A stretch of DNA of 64,000 bases from Plantago ovata (taxonomy: Eukaryota > Streptophyta > Magnoliopsida > Lamiales > Plantaginaceae): assembly GCA_028274465.1 (NCBI GenBank), contig CM051456.1, positions 113,451,397 through 113,515,396 of the forward strand. The letters are read 5' to 3'. Of this stretch, positions 49,501 through 61,689 are shown one piece after another. The stretch's first letter is position 1, and the number at the start of each line of letters is the position of its first letter. A program made the position numbers and the translations under genes. The notes under the pieces are model-generated. The model did not search any database, was not told the origin of the DNA, and worked only from the letters and a program-made list of their open reading frames with translations.

Positions 49501-50340
49501 CGTTCCCAAAAGTGTAAGTATTCATGTACGGAGTAGAGTTTTAACGGTTATCCTTTTCCTTATATATTCAAATTATATTTGAAGTAAGTTGGTTAGAGTC
49601 ACAATTTGGAGTGTTCGTGATTTTACAATGGGTTTAAGGGAGCCGAATAATGTAGGTAACTAGGTGGTATATCAAGGATTAACCCATTTCACAGTAGTTA
49701 CTCCTCCGGCTGCCGTCTGTGTATGTTTTTATCATTAATGGGGTCCTTTTCCCTTGTCACCCACCCCACCGCAGTGTCTCTTTCATTTTTAGCATTTCAC
49801 ATTCGCAAAATTTAAGTCGAAACCTACAAAATACAGAACAAAAGAAGGATAATGAATGAAATGCCTTGAGACACTATCAATTGACGGACAGTGCATCAAT
49901 CATATCATCATCCATCACCTATCAATTTATCACATCCATTATTATGCATTTAATATCATATTGCCATTACATTACAAAACAATAATAATACTATAATAAT
50001 TCATAATGGTAGTATTGTACCCTCCCACAATTTCATATAGTTAATTTATTTAAAATGATATTCTATCAATAAATAATGTGTAGTTTTATTTTTGCAAATA
50101 ATCATAATCCGGAGCTAACATTTTCATCATAGAACTAAAGAGTCGAGACTCGATTGGTTAGGATAGGTGCAAATACTATCTCTATCCCATTATAAGTTAT
50201 CCAGTTTGATTTTTCGGTCTCTTAAACTCTTAAACTATATTTTCGTTAAATAATTTATCATTATAGTTTACAAGTAATCAGATTTAAACTTAAAATTAAA
50301 AATTGTAAACCGATGAATAAATTAAAGTCGGGCGAAGGGG
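46511..50340. other. Gene-free AT-rich intergenic region
   Basis: About 3.8 kb with no frame resembling a protein. A weak MITE relic may lie at about 50175-50355 (TACTATCTCTATCCCATTAT ... ggggatggagtgta) but the inverted ends are poorly matched. An open frame at 46781-46975 is Lys/Gln-rich and looks fortuitous. Confidence 0.5.
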
Positions 50341-50444
50341 GAAGGGGATGGAGTGTATATATATGTCAAGTTTTCAGTTTTTGAGAGAAAAAGGAAAGAA
50401 AGAAAAAAAAAGTTGAGCTGGTCTTGCTTCTTCAACTTGTTTTC

Positions 50445-50515
50445 TTCTTCTTCTTCTTCCTCCCTCCGATCTCCTCTTCTTCTTCCTCCCTCCGATCTCC
50501 TCTTTCTTTCCTATT
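50445..50515. repeat. CT-rich imperfect repeat in the MAPKKK3 5' leader
   Basis: The unit tcctccctccgatctcctcttct occurs twice, next to a (TTC)n run. Pyrimidine-rich leaders like this are common near plant transcription start sites. Confidence 0.75.
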
Positions 50516-50594
50516 TCTTTCAACGCAAGTCCATTTTCTCCTTCACTTCTCCAGTACATACACACACACCTAATTATTATAATCATTTTATTAC

Positions 50595-50595
<1 letters not shown>

Positions 50596-50639
<44 letters not shown>
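50596..50639. repeat. (TA)n microsatellite in the MAPKKK3 5' leader
   Basis: About 22 TA units lie 70 bp before the start codon. Confidence 0.95.
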
Positions 50640-50641
<2 letters not shown>

Positions 50642-50708
50642 TAGATAATATCATAGTATATGTGAAGGTAACAGCTGCTGCTATTTAGAGTAGTTTGATT
50701 AAGTAAAC

Positions 50709-53700
50709 ATGCCAGCTTGGTGGGATAAAATATCTGGGAAGAGCAAAGATTCCGAAAATTCAGCTTCTTCTTCTTCTTCTTCTTCTTCAGTGAAGAATAG
50801 AAAGGTAAAGAAATTGAAAGAAAATGAGACTAGTAAAGCTAAGAGCTTTGATGGAGCTCTGTTGAGTAATTCGGATTCTGGTATTGGGAATTCATCTGGA
50901 TTTGCTGGGTTTGATTCATCTTCTTCTTTGGATAGAGGCCACCCCTTGCCTAGGCCTAATAGCGGCCTGTCGGCAAGCGATCTGGATCCGGGTCATGCTT
51001 CCGGGTCGGCCTCCGTTTCCAGTGTTAACTCTTCTGGATCCTCTGATGACAATCATACCCCTCGCTCCGATAATACTGCTTTTAGGTTTGTTTTTCATTT
51101 CTTCAATTTTTTTTTTAATCACTTATTTTTGTTTTTAAAGTTGATTTTGCTCTGTTGTTGTTATGTTATGTTTGTTATAATTGTTAACTTGTTGATTAAT
51201 TTAGTTGTATATGTGCTTGCTGGGTTAACATTTTATATCTGCCGTTAATTCAATTAATTATTAGGCTTACAAACTGTGTTATTTTCGTCTGAACATAATA
51301 TAATTGAACTGAACTGAACTGAAATTAATGAGTTTTTAGACAAAGTATTATACTGTTTTCTTCAGCTATGTTTCTCTTATACCCTAGAATTATTTATGAG
51401 AAATGAAACAAGAATTTACTCGGTATTTTATTTGGATGCCTAAAGGGTGTTACTGATGTCTGGCTAGTTTGTTACTAAAGCATTTTTAGTTGATGGAATT
51501 ATGTATTTCAATTGCAGAGGAAATGTTGATAACAGATTGAGTCCGTCCTTGCGAAGCCCAGCTCGGGGGTGTTCCACCAGCCCCTCGTCGCCACTTCATG
51601 GACGGCTTAGTCGTATCAGTTTGGATTATCCAGGTATGAGACGGGAAGACGAAAGGAGTGAATGTCATAGACTTCCCCTTCCACCTGGCTCTCCTACTAG
51701 CCCTTCTTTCGCTACTCCTTCTCCTCGAAGTCCCGCGGTTGTTGAAAATTCTAATACTAGCTGTTTGAGATGGAGAAAAGGGAAGCTTCTAGGAAGGGGC
51801 ACGTTTGGTCATGTTTACCTTGGTTTTAACAGGTACTGGGGCTAAGATGAACATATACATTAAAAATATCAATATGGTTCAGAGGGCTGGAATTTCAGCT
51901 GTGACAGAATATGAAACTGCATATGAAATTTTAGTTGTTTACTGATTGTTGGTGCATACATACCGGTGAACTCATTCTGTCTATATTGGCAGTCAAAATG
52001 GGCAGATGTGTGCAATTAAAGAAGTTAAAGTTGTTTCGGATGATCAGTCGTCGAAAGAAAGTCTCAAACAACTGAACCAGGTAATCCAAGGTTTGGTATA
52101 TTGATCCATTATTGTGCCTAATTCAGCTTATAGATTATTCATCCTCCATTACCTTTAGTAAAATTTGTTTTTTCTGTTTCTCTTTTGCAGGAGATAACAT
52201 TGCTAAGTCAACTTTCACATCCAAACATTGTCCGATACTATGGAAGTGACCTGGTATGATTTACTTTCAGTTTACTTGAATATCATACGTATTATGCGTT
52301 ACACACCTGCTGAGTCATTGTCATAAAGTATCTATTAGATGCCTGCACTTTGTAATTACACTTACCTAATGTCCAGAGTGAAGAAAGGTTGTCCGTTTAT
52401 TTGGAGTACGTTTCTGGAGGTTCTATCCACAAGTTACTGCAAGAGTATGGCTCCTTTGGCGAACCTGTTATACAAAATTACACTAGGCAGATTCTCTCTG
52501 GCCTTGCTTACTTACATGGAAGAAATACAGTTCACAGGTACTAATGTTAATCCTCAGTGATCTCGTCATATGTATCTGAAGTTCTCACATTCTCATATGT
52601 CATCTCTTCTCTGCAGGGATATCAAAGGAGCCAACATTTTAGTGGATCCTAATGGTGAAGTTAAACTTGCTGATTTTGGAATGGCAAAACATGTATGTGA
52701 CACAGACTGACTTCTTATATGTTTTGATATAGAAAATCTGCTTAACACCCCATCAAACTTCAACATCCTTAAGTAGCGAAAAATTGAATTTATCATTCTA
52801 CTCTAGGTATATCTACCATAAGGCTTAAAGTTTATTTTTATATTTCTTTCTTAAATACGCTTTCTCAATGTATTACTTGCCAACTTGAGATGTTAATCCT
52901 AACCATTTTCTCTCATGCTATTAATCACTTCGAAATAATTTACCTTGTTTGCTAATTTGTGAAGTTTAGAAGATGACAACTTGTGCAGATATGTACTTCA
53001 CCGAGTGATATCGGAAGCTTAGGCATTGAATTGCAAAGCTAGGCTACTTAGGTAGTGTTTTAGAACTACTGAGAAAAAGTTGGAAGTTAGATTATGTAGA
53101 GATCACGTTTAAAGTTGTAGAGTAGTGAAACTGGTAGTGACTTAGAAAGTAGTGGAAATTCTATCTGCAAATAAAGAAGCCTGTTAATGCCTGCTTGTCT
53201 AAAAGTCAACTTCCCGATAATAACTTGTACTTGTACAGGCTAATTCTCATAATAATATATTTAAAAAGCTAGGGACATAGTTAAAAATGTAACTGGAGAG
53301 TAATATATTAAAATTAAAAAAGAAAAAGCAATAAATGAGTGGATATTTAAACAATTAAATTCAACGTTAGTAACGTGATCAGAATTTAGAAGCATGTTTC
53401 AGGAAGCTTCAATAATCAGCTGAAGTTCTGCTTTTCTTTAGACATTCTATCTGAATTTCATTGTTTGAAAGACACTGATCGCTGATGGATCAAAAGAAGC
53501 TGAGAATCTCTGATGTGAGTAGACATGAAGCTGAAACACACTAGCTTAATTGATTGCCATTTTCTCCTTAAATTGACATCTGAATCGGGTCCTTATTGTC
53601 AAAGTAGACTTACATGATACGTTTCTAATCTTGTGAAGAATTGAAGAATTCAGGTGGTTTTCAATGAGAGTGCTAGTGTGTGTTTGTGTGCAGAATATGG

Positions 53701-56172
53701 AAATAATGAGTCGAAGAAGACTCTTATGTCATTTGCAGACTTCATATTGCACATTAGTACCCATTGACATGATAACCGTACATTTCAAACTCAACCAATT
53801 AACTCTTGCAAGTCTAACCTAGCTTCCTAATCACTCATTGAATTGATGTGGTGAAAGTTGCACGAGTTTTCATTGCCTTCTCTTCAAACCTTTGTAGACC
53901 TCACCTGCATTTGAACAATTGATACCTGTACATTTCCAGACCAATCAATTAAGTAACTATTGCAATTCTACAACGTAAGCTTCCTAAATCACTCATTGAA
54001 GTCATGAAAGGTGCACAACAGCACAAGTACAATTTTCGGTAGTTTAATGATGTTAAAATTTGATAGGTCATTGCAGTTTGACTCATCACAAGTATTTATT
54101 AAACATAATCATACAATAAAATTTCTAACTTTACTCGAAAGTTGAAACACTGGATCAATTAGCTTGATTGCCACAAATGGTATCTTTCAGCAATGGCTTA
54201 CTTCTAGTACTACATGAATCCATGATTGCCTGTCTTGTTTTCTAAAAATTTACTTTTCTACTTAATCAGAATATCATCATGGGCTCTCTATATTAGTTCT
54301 ACGATAAGGTTGATTTATAATTTACACGGAGAAACTAATGGGATGCTTTTTATTTTTATAAACACACTATGTGTACTTTGATGCACATACTCATATCCTG
54401 TATTCACATATCTGATGTGAGCCATAGATAAATGTAGTATTGATTTGATATCTAGCATTCATGGGTATAATGTATGACTTTTGTATTTGACAGGTTGCTT
54501 CGTGTGCTTCCATGTTATCCTTCAAAGGAAGCCCATACTGGATGGCACCTGAGGTCACTTCTGTTCCGTCTCTCTCCATAACGCATTTACGATTGCTTTG
54601 CTTAGTTTCTGATCATACCCTATATTTCTCGTTCACAGGTTGTAATGAACACAAATGGTTATAGCCTTCCAGTAGATATATGGAGCTTAGGTTGCACCGT
54701 TCTTGAAATGGCAACTTCAAAACCACCTTGGAGCCAATATGAAGGGGTTCGGACATTTACTTCACATAAATTTAAGCCAACTTTTGTATACTCTTTGGGA
54801 CTAAAGGAATTAATTTGTTCTCTGTCTTATCCAATAGGTTGCTGCTATATTTAAGATTGGGAACAGCAAAGATCCCCCAGAGATTCCGGAGTACTTGTCT
54901 GCTGATGCGAAAAGTTTCATAAGGCTATGCTTGCAGAGGGAACCAAGTGCAAGGCCCACGGCTTCCCAATTGCTTAACCATCCTTTTGTGAGAAATCAAA
55001 CTATATTAAGGGCCACTAATGTCAATGTGACACGAGAAGCATTTCCTCGTAGCTTCGATGGAAGCCGGACTCCGGTAATTTACTACATTTCCTTGTCAAA
55101 TGATTTTATTGAATTCTTTTGTTTTTTCTTCACAATGTGGTTTCAGGGATGTTCCAAATTGCTAATAGTATGTTTGACAAAAATCCGTTTTGGACCAATT
55201 TTCATTATCAGGTTCCCCGTAGCACTGTTATTGTTTTTGTACTTTTGTTAGTGGTTTGCATAGTGTTTGGAACCCGGATGGGGTTTGGATTTTGTGATCT
55301 CTGTCTGAAAAGTAATACTACTGATAAATTAACTTTTACATATTGCAAAAGTAGATGTGCAGATGTGAAATCATGTGGTAAAAAATATATAGGAGACAGA
55401 CGTAAATGTGAATACTGAATCATATCTGGTAAAACATCCGAGCCTCTAAACAAACAAGCAGATGGTGATTGGGGACATGCATATCTCACTTTTCTGGGAT
55501 TGTAGATTAGATTACTTTTGGTTATAGTAGTACTTTGAGTACCTTATTTTGTTTTTTCTCTCAAAAGATTCACTCGGTTTTCATTATTCTTGCTTTGGCA
55601 TTGTTTCTGCATACAATGTTTCTCCTAGCTGTATTTCTAGAAGTTGCCTGATTACATTCTCTATGCCATTTCGGCTCAACATTGACGTCTTAATTTCATG
55701 GCAGACTGCTTCGGAGATGTACTCGGGCAGAACCGTCAACAGTACTTTTGAGAGGGACGATGCTTCAAGATTAACATTGCCAAGGACTCTACTGAAAGCC
55801 AGGTACTTAACATACTTGCTCGAACATTGATTGCTTGGGCACACGGACACCAATACAAATGAAGTGTCTAATTAGGATACTTTGTGTCACATTTGTAGGG
55901 ATGATTCAAGAACAATAGCAGCTTCATTGCCAGTGTCTCCAACGTCAAGTCCATTGCGACATGACGGAGGAGCTTACAGAAACTACTTCCTTTCTCCACC
56001 ACATCCATCGTATACTTCTATCGCACAAACCAACCAATATTATAGTACTAGTAATCACTCATCTGTATCTCCATCAAGGCCAAGCCCAAGAAGCACACTC
56101 GATCCATGGCTCGACATCCCACAACTCAGACCTCAAGCACTTGTCAGATCACCTGCAAAGATCGTGCAATAA
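50709..56172 (+). CDS. MAPKKK3: MAP kinase kinase kinase, MAPKKK3 type (MEKK subfamily)
   Basis: Eleven exons join in frame: 50709-51085, 51518-51832, 51993-52080, 52191-52253, 52377-52537, 52617-52692, 54494-54553, 54639-54746, 54838-55074, 55705-55802 and 55899-56172, giving 618 aa. The start MPAWWDKISGKSKD is the family N-terminus, followed by a Ser-rich region with HPLPRP and SVSSVNSSGSSDD. The kinase domain spans residues about 210-475: GRGTFGHV (Gly loop), CAIKEVKV (ATP lysine), HRDIKGANIL (catalytic loop), ADFGMAKH (DFG), GSPYWMAPE (activation segment) and the subdomain XI part RPTASQLLNHPF. The C-terminal tail has SLPVSPTSSPLR and FLSPPHPSY, as in Arabidopsis MAPKKK3. Such kinases phosphorylate MAPKKs in immune and developmental cascades; the specific role here is inferred. 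Intron 6 is large (1.8 kb). All catalytic residues are present. Confidence 0.95.
53765..54015. repeat. Diverged direct repeat in MAPKKK3 intron 6
   Basis: Two stretches of about 100 bp, about 158 bp apart, share order and wording: gata-cc-gtacattt, accaatt-aact, cttcctaa-tcactcattgaa, then a G/A-rich part ending in gcac. They start near 53769 and 53929. Confidence 0.6.
55207..55418 (+). CDS. Possible small secreted cysteine-rich peptide inside MAPKKK3 intron 9
   Basis: A frame open from 55119 to 55418 contains a strongly hydrophobic stretch (STVIVFVLLLVVCIVFG) followed by a short segment with six cysteines spaced C-x2-C-x13-C-x3-C-x5-C-x10-C (FCDLCLKS, YCKSRCADVKSCGKK, RRKCEY). Signal peptide plus six cysteines and a basic character is the look of secreted cysteine-rich peptides. 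The intron lies on the same strand as the host gene. An acceptor-like attatcag|G at 55210 suggests it could be a second exon. No convincing start codon sits right before the hydrophobic part (nearest ATG 55170), so it may be a relic or chance. I do not recognise a family. Confidence 0.3.
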
Positions 56173-57443
56173 AAACTGACCAACATGTTCAAGATTTCAG
56201 CTCCAAGGTCCGTTCTTGCATTAACAGAAAGATGATTGTGCAATACAGTGAGCACAGATACACACAAGAGTTGTTATACTTCCTCGGAATGTTGTCGTAT
56301 TTACAGGAAATAACGAACGAATGAAACAGAGAGGTAAAGAAAGAAGTTGAAGTTTACTACTAGTCCAGTTTGTAAATAGAGAAACAGAATAACTGTATGC
56401 TAGAATGAATTCTTAGATAATTTATATGAATAAAGAGCTTGCAATTTTTCTTTATGCTTATTAGTAATTGTGATGTAAACAGCACCTTAATATTCTCCAG
56501 ATAAAACCTGAGCATGCACAGTAAAGAAATGTTACAAAATTTACTGTATTTCTGTGCAAGTTGTAGTACTTCAAATTTGGTGAGCATAATTTTCAGCTGG
56601 CTAGAGCTTATGTTAGATATTCCAACTGTGGCCGGCCTGAACAAGAATTAGGCACACATTTGCAAAGTGGAAAATTACATATAACTTGACATTATTGCAT
56701 ACTTTTGTATCGGTCAGTTTCAGTTACTGTAATGTACAAACTTGACATATGCTAGTGTAACACGACTTTTGAGTACAATGAGGCAATAAGCTGCCCAGCT
56801 GGTCTGACATGTATAATGTTATGTTATTTTCGTCTGGAAAAACTGAATTGAATTTTAGTGAAATTTTTTCCATGACCTATGTAAAGAGGCTCTACATACT
56901 ACTGTCAATGAAATTCACCAAGTCATAATACTGACATTCCATGCGCTTTGCAAATCATGACAAACAACTAAAAATACAACCAAGTAAAATCGAACTAAAC
57001 TGAATTTATCAACTAAAAAGTTCATTTAATTAGCAATATCTTAAAGAGTTTCCTTTTTTAACACAACTCCCTCGTCAATTGCTCCGTTAGTTCGTTATTT
57101 TGAAATCTAACAAATTACTGGAGTACTGATTTATGTATAATTATTCGGCGGAGGAATGGAGGATTATGTAGCAACCCTGGTGAAACATAACTTATAGAGT
57201 GTAGTCTACAGAATGAAGTACCAAGTGTGAAATTAAATGTTTACACTTTTATTTTCATGGATTCATATAGCTACATTTACACAGTATATATAGAACAGAA
57301 TACACACAAATTTAACTTCATACAAATCAAAGAATATATGGATCCTAAGTCCTGACACGTAAATCCTAATTATGTATGATGAAAACGTCGAAAACCAGGA
57401 CAGTTTCTTAATTGCTGCAGGGAAAGCCTTGTTGTGTTTAATT
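56173..57443. other. Convergent spacer between MAPKKK3 and XTH
   Basis: Holds the 3' UTRs of MAPKKK3 (plus) and XTH (minus). The sequence is AT-rich and I saw no further gene. Confidence 0.6.
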
Positions 57444-58680
57444 TTAAGCAGTGTTGATCCCACACTCTGGAGGGAAGCCCTGAGGAAACCGCTGAGCATC
57501 AGAGCAGTAATTGTAGATCATGTAATTCGTCCGAGCCCATCTCATCCTCTCTTGGCTCGTGCTGTCCAGTTCCTCATTGAGCCATGATGAGTTTGTACTC
57601 CCACCTGATTGAGAGCAAGACGAAGAGCCAGAGGCCGATGACCATACACACGAGTTATCAGCATTGTAGTTCCTGTAGGATGCGGTGAATGGAGCTTGCG
57701 ACCAGTCTGTTTTGACAAGGCCGCCTCTTGTTGCCCATTCTTCTGCGTCCCACAGGCTCGAGTATATCCTCATTGGCTGGTTTTTCGGGTATGCTACTCC
57801 AACTGATTCAGAGTTCTGGAACTCCCTGATTGGTGTTCCATCCACAGAAAAGCTGCAAAGACGCGTGTATATGCGATGATCAGGATTCACATCTAACATG
57901 TAATTAGTCTATTTTTTGCAGGGGCAGACGCCCCACAGTGCCCCATGATTATTTAAAAGCGGTTTTAGAAAAAGAACAGATAAAACTGTTTTCTGCAAAC
58001 AATTATTTTCTGTTTCTGCTACAAAGAAGCAAAAAGCAGATTAAAGAAACAGCTGCAAACACCAATTTAGAACAGGAACAACGACGACGCATAGTACTTA
58101 CATGATGCGTTGAGGATTCCAGAGGATGGAGTAAGTGTGAAAATCTGCTGTTGGGTCGAACCAGAGATGGAATTGCTGTTCTCTTTCACCTCTACCTTGG
58201 CTGAACACATTGGTGTGAAGAGTGTAAGGATCACCACTCAAATTTCCCAAGAACTCGAAATCGATTTCATCATGAGTTGCGCCTTGTGATGATAACTGCA
58301 CAAAAAACTAATTAATCAGCACAACTCATAAAAGGCATGCAGTGAAAGAATTCCATCCCAACAGACTAACAGAAAGTGCGAAATTAGTCAGTTTACGCAT
58401 GACTGCTTACATAATAGGCGGTAACAGTTCCAGCAGAATTGCCCGAAACAAGTTTGAGCTGCATGTCAATCTTCCCGAACAAATACTCGTTCTTGGATTG
58501 GAATCCGGAGCCTGAAGTTCTATCGAGTGTAAGATTTAGCAAGTCCCCATTGTTAAGTATCTGAGCACGGCCATCGCCCCATGTTATGTCGACGTCTTGA
58601 TAGAAGTTTGCTGAAACCATGAACAAGCTGCTGATCATGAAAATGATGGTGATCAAATATGTGGAACTAAGAGAAGCCAT
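57444..58680 (-). CDS. XTH: Xyloglucan endotransglucosylase/hydrolase (GH16)
   Basis: Three exons join in frame: 58680-58411, 58295-58102 and 57852-57444, giving 290 aa, the usual XTH length. A signal peptide ([18 protein letters not shown]...VSA, about 24 aa) is followed by the GH16 fold. The catalytic motif DEIDFEFLG carries the nucleophile and acid/base glutamates, with the conserved N-glycosylation site N-L-S right after it, as in group I/II XTHs. Also visible are [31 protein letters not shown] and [18 protein letters not shown]. The C-terminal XET extension has four cysteines ([32 protein letters not shown]). The enzyme cuts and rejoins xyloglucan in the wall during expansion. The sequence is closest to TCH4/XTH22-25-like proteins, but the exact ortholog is not certain. 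Confidence 0.95.
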
Positions 58681-58795
58681 GATGATAAAAACTGCAGGTG
58701 GTAGATTTAGTAGCTGAACTAGTAGAGGTAGCTAAAAGAGAAATATTGTATGATATGGTTCTGAGATTTATGAAATTTATTGGTCTGTATTGGTG

Positions 58796-58806
58796 TGTTT
58801 TTATAG
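58796..58806 (-). promoter_or_regulatory. TATA box of the XTH gene
   Basis: The minus strand reads CCCTATAAAAAC about 120 bp upstream of the start codon, a good position for a TATA box. Confidence 0.65.
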
Positions 58807-59096
58807 GGCTGAGATTATGAGGTTAGAGGAGAGGAAAGTCCAAATGGCAATAATTAATCAAATGCATGGTGTGAAGTTTAAAGTTGCAATAGCTTGTGAC
58901 AGCTCATGTACCCATTTATAAAAACGTGTTTCCATTTTTAACCTTGACAAATAGTCAGTTCATGATGCAACAATTGATCAAGTTGGTTAACCTAATAGAC
59001 TATTAAAACTTAAAAGAATGGTTGAATCAGTTCATCATGAGAAGCAGAAATACCTTACCCACTCATTTTTAGTAGTATTTCATTTCATTAGAATTC

Positions 59097-59653
59097 AGGG
59101 AATTGAAAATTTTGGTCCATTAGTTTATGTATTTTGGTGTATCTAGTATATCGTTTGGTGGTTATGTTAAATTTGGATCATATGTTTATAAAATAAGGTA
59201 ATATGCATGGGTCCATTTGCGCTCACTTCGCTTAATTGGACAATTTTCTGTCCTCAAATCAGCCAAAACTGTCTATACTTACTTTAAAAATAGATAGTGA
59301 TATATGTTTATGAAAAATACATGTTACATCAAGCAAAATGTTTTTACCAGTCTTTTTTTGTTTATCACGTAGGCTAGCTACTTGAAGTAATGATTTGTTT
59401 TTCATATTAACACAACACAGTTTATATATAAATTAAAAAAAAATTATACAAACTCTCCCAAAACTTGAGAACAAAAAAAACCGTCCAGCTATGCGAGGTC
59501 AACCCAATTGTACTAGTATTCCCATGTTTTACAAACATATGGACCAATATTGCCATATTTTATAAACACATGTACTAAATTTGCCATAACCACCAAACGA
59601 TGTACTGCATATGCCAAAACAGGTAACTAAAGGGCCAAATTTGCCAGTTGCCC
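59097..59653. mobile_element. Mutator-like MITE (557 bp) with 9-bp target duplication
   Basis: TTAGAATTC flanks both sides (59088-59096 and 59654-59662). The terminal inverted repeats are about 110 bp long and imperfect: the left begins AGGGAATTGAAAATTTTGGT and the right, reverse complemented, GGGCAACTGGCAAATTTGGC; further in, both hold ATCGTTTGGTGGTTATG and TTTATAAAATA. Long inverted ends with a 9-bp duplication are the mark of MULEs. There is no transposase frame. Confidence 0.88.
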
Positions 59654-59662
59654 TTAGAATTC

Positions 59663-60241
59663 CTTCGATCATTCGCTTAAAAATTCTTGTCGAAGTGGAA
59701 AACTTAATTGTCTAACTATAGTTAAGGACATACGTGAATTTTGGAGTTCCAACACATATGACTAGATTTCGTATACCCCAAATAGTTTAAACTTGTGGGA
59801 TTTGAATTTTTATGATAGTATAGAGCTATTGCATCGGTGGTGAAAGAATACATGAGTTGGTAAAATATACACTGTTTTAATGGGAAGACATAGACGGCTC
59901 ATAAATATGCATTACCAACCACCGGGGACATAATATATGAAACCTTTTCTTTTTCCTTTTGAGAAAGCCATAATAATTATAAATCCTTTGATGATCATAA
60001 GAAAGAAAAGATATGCTACGCGGTTTTACATAGAATGGTTCTTAAATTGTTGCTAGAGCCGGTGGAATATTTTCTTCCAACCTTTTGAAAACGATGAGTA
60101 CGTACGTAGTTTAATCTTCTTCTTGCCAAAGTAGTACTTAATTTAATGCAAAATAACGATTCTATCGAAGAAATCAATGCAGTAACAGTTTGACAATTCA
60201 ATTTGATCTTAATAGTCCACAGAATTAATTAGTTTGCAAAC
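59663..60241. other. AT-rich spacer between the MULE-type MITE and the LINE insertion
   Basis: No gene was recognised. A stretch at about 59757-59815 (atgactagatttcgtatacc ... tttgaatttttatgatagta) resembles the TRIM-like repeat ends of 40.5-40.8 kb and may be an LTR relic. Confidence 0.4.
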
Positions 60242-60259
60242 TGGCAAACTGCGGAAACT

Positions 60260-61297
60260 TTTTTTTTAATCATCAAATATTTATTAAAGATAAAAAAATC
60301 ATAAAGTACAAGTACACAGAGGCTCAAGTGCATAAGAAATGCACAAAAAAAGAAAAATTCAAACCGAGAACTCAACCCATATCAAGAGAAGTGTAAAAGC
60401 ATGTTCGAACCACAACTTGTTATGGACAACCATCCCCCTCGTCTAGTATATCAAACTCACTAGCGAGAATCCAAGAGTTAGGGGGTGACGAATTTAACCA
60501 ACAATTCTAATCAAGGCTAACGGAATAGAATAACTTTCGTTGCAAGTATAGAGTACTTAGCAAGAAAACGAAAGTTGATGTATTCTGCTAGGATATAGAC
60601 CACTCACAAGAATAGGAAGATACATGATACCCCTCAACAAGAAACGGGAAGCGAACACCGAAAGGGTATAAAAAACAGCACAAAGAGAGCCTAACCAACA
60701 ACCACAACCCCGAAACATCAACAATCAAACCAGGGGCGCCACACCCCAACACCTCAACCGGCCCAAAACGCAGCACCGGGTGAAAGCAACACCCAGCCAG
60801 CCGAGCCAAAAAGGCGCACATCAGCAGCAAAACAACCTAGACTCCACATTTTCACAAGCTAACCAACCCAACAGCGATCCGGATGCAACAACCACGAACT
60901 GAGATTATACCCATTCCCTATATCTCCACTAGTTCTCAACCAATACCAAAGGGAAAGCTTAATTTTTTCCACCACTTGCCACACCGACCATCGCTCATTC
61001 CTAAAAATTAAACTATTTCTAGCTTTCCACAGAAACCAAAGAGTTGCTTGAACCACAACCACCCGGAAACGAGTTGCAACATGAGGAGCAACCAGAAAAA
61101 CACCATTGACAAGATCATTTAGCGAACAACAAGTAATCATAGTAAAGACACCCCAATCCGCCACCCTTCTCCAAACCTCTATTGCAAATTTGCACAATCT
61201 AAATAAATGATCCACACTTTCATCCACATCCCAACATACCTTACATTTAGTCACCGTATCCGCATGCAAAATCATTCTCTTCTTCAAATTGTCAAAT
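60260..61297 (-). mobile_element. 5'-truncated LINE tail with 18-bp target-site duplication
   Basis: The insert of 1,038 bp is flanked by TGGCAAACTGCGGAAACT on both sides (60242-60259 and 61298-61315). On the minus strand it ends in an A-run next to the left repeat, as expected for target-primed reverse transcription. Its 5' part encodes the zinc-binding RVT region: MILHADTVTKCKVCWDVDES, DHLFRLCKFAIEVWRRV, TLWFLWKARNSLIFRNERWS. The rest is 3' sequence without a family frame. Only the tail of the element was inserted. Confidence 0.9.
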
Positions 61298-61315
61298 TGG
61301 CAAACTGCGGAAACT

Positions 61316-61497
61316 AGAGACCAAGGACTTGAGTTTTGTACTTGAGTTTTGCATGTAGCTTTAAGGACTATAATATCACTAATTTCTTTGGTACTCTTAA
61401 AATAGTGTGTTAGTTCATCTTTTGGTACTATAGTTGTTGGTAAAGTTTGAAATCTATTTATGTTGTTGATCACATCGACATCACTTATGTTATGCAT
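61316..61497 (-). other. Unidentified open frame broken by the LINE tail
   Basis: From 61497 a minus-strand frame runs MHNISDVDVINNINRFQTLP to SPWSLVSAVCQF at the LINE border. With the insert left out, the frame would go only a few codons further on the left side before a stop. I do not recognise it. It may be chance, or the rest of an old gene. Confidence 0.2.
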
Positions 61498-61559
61498 GCA
61501 AATAAGATGACAGGATTAGGATATATGAAATACTAAGGAGTAAGGAGGATGAAGAACAG

Positions 61560-61650
61560 GGGATTTAATTTAGGCCTCCTCTTCCTTCATCATTAGAACG
61601 TCCATGAAAGATTGACAGTAGAAGGTTGTATGTAGAGGAGGCCTAAATCA
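61560..61650. repeat. Short inverted-repeat element with GGATTTAGGCCTCCTC-type ends
   Basis: The left arm holds GGATTTAATTTAGGCCTCCTC, the right arm GAGGAGGCCTAAATC. The inner part also resembles the inner arm at 62150-62210 (cattaaaaagtccatgaaaa versus cattagaacgtccatgaaag). Confidence 0.65.
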
Positions 61651-61689
61651 ACCTCAATTGACACCCCCAAAATCCATAATCCACTAACC

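Noticed and set aside
50175..50355. Another Stowaway MITE before MAPKKK3
   Set aside because: Only the left end fits. The right end is too different for a firm call.
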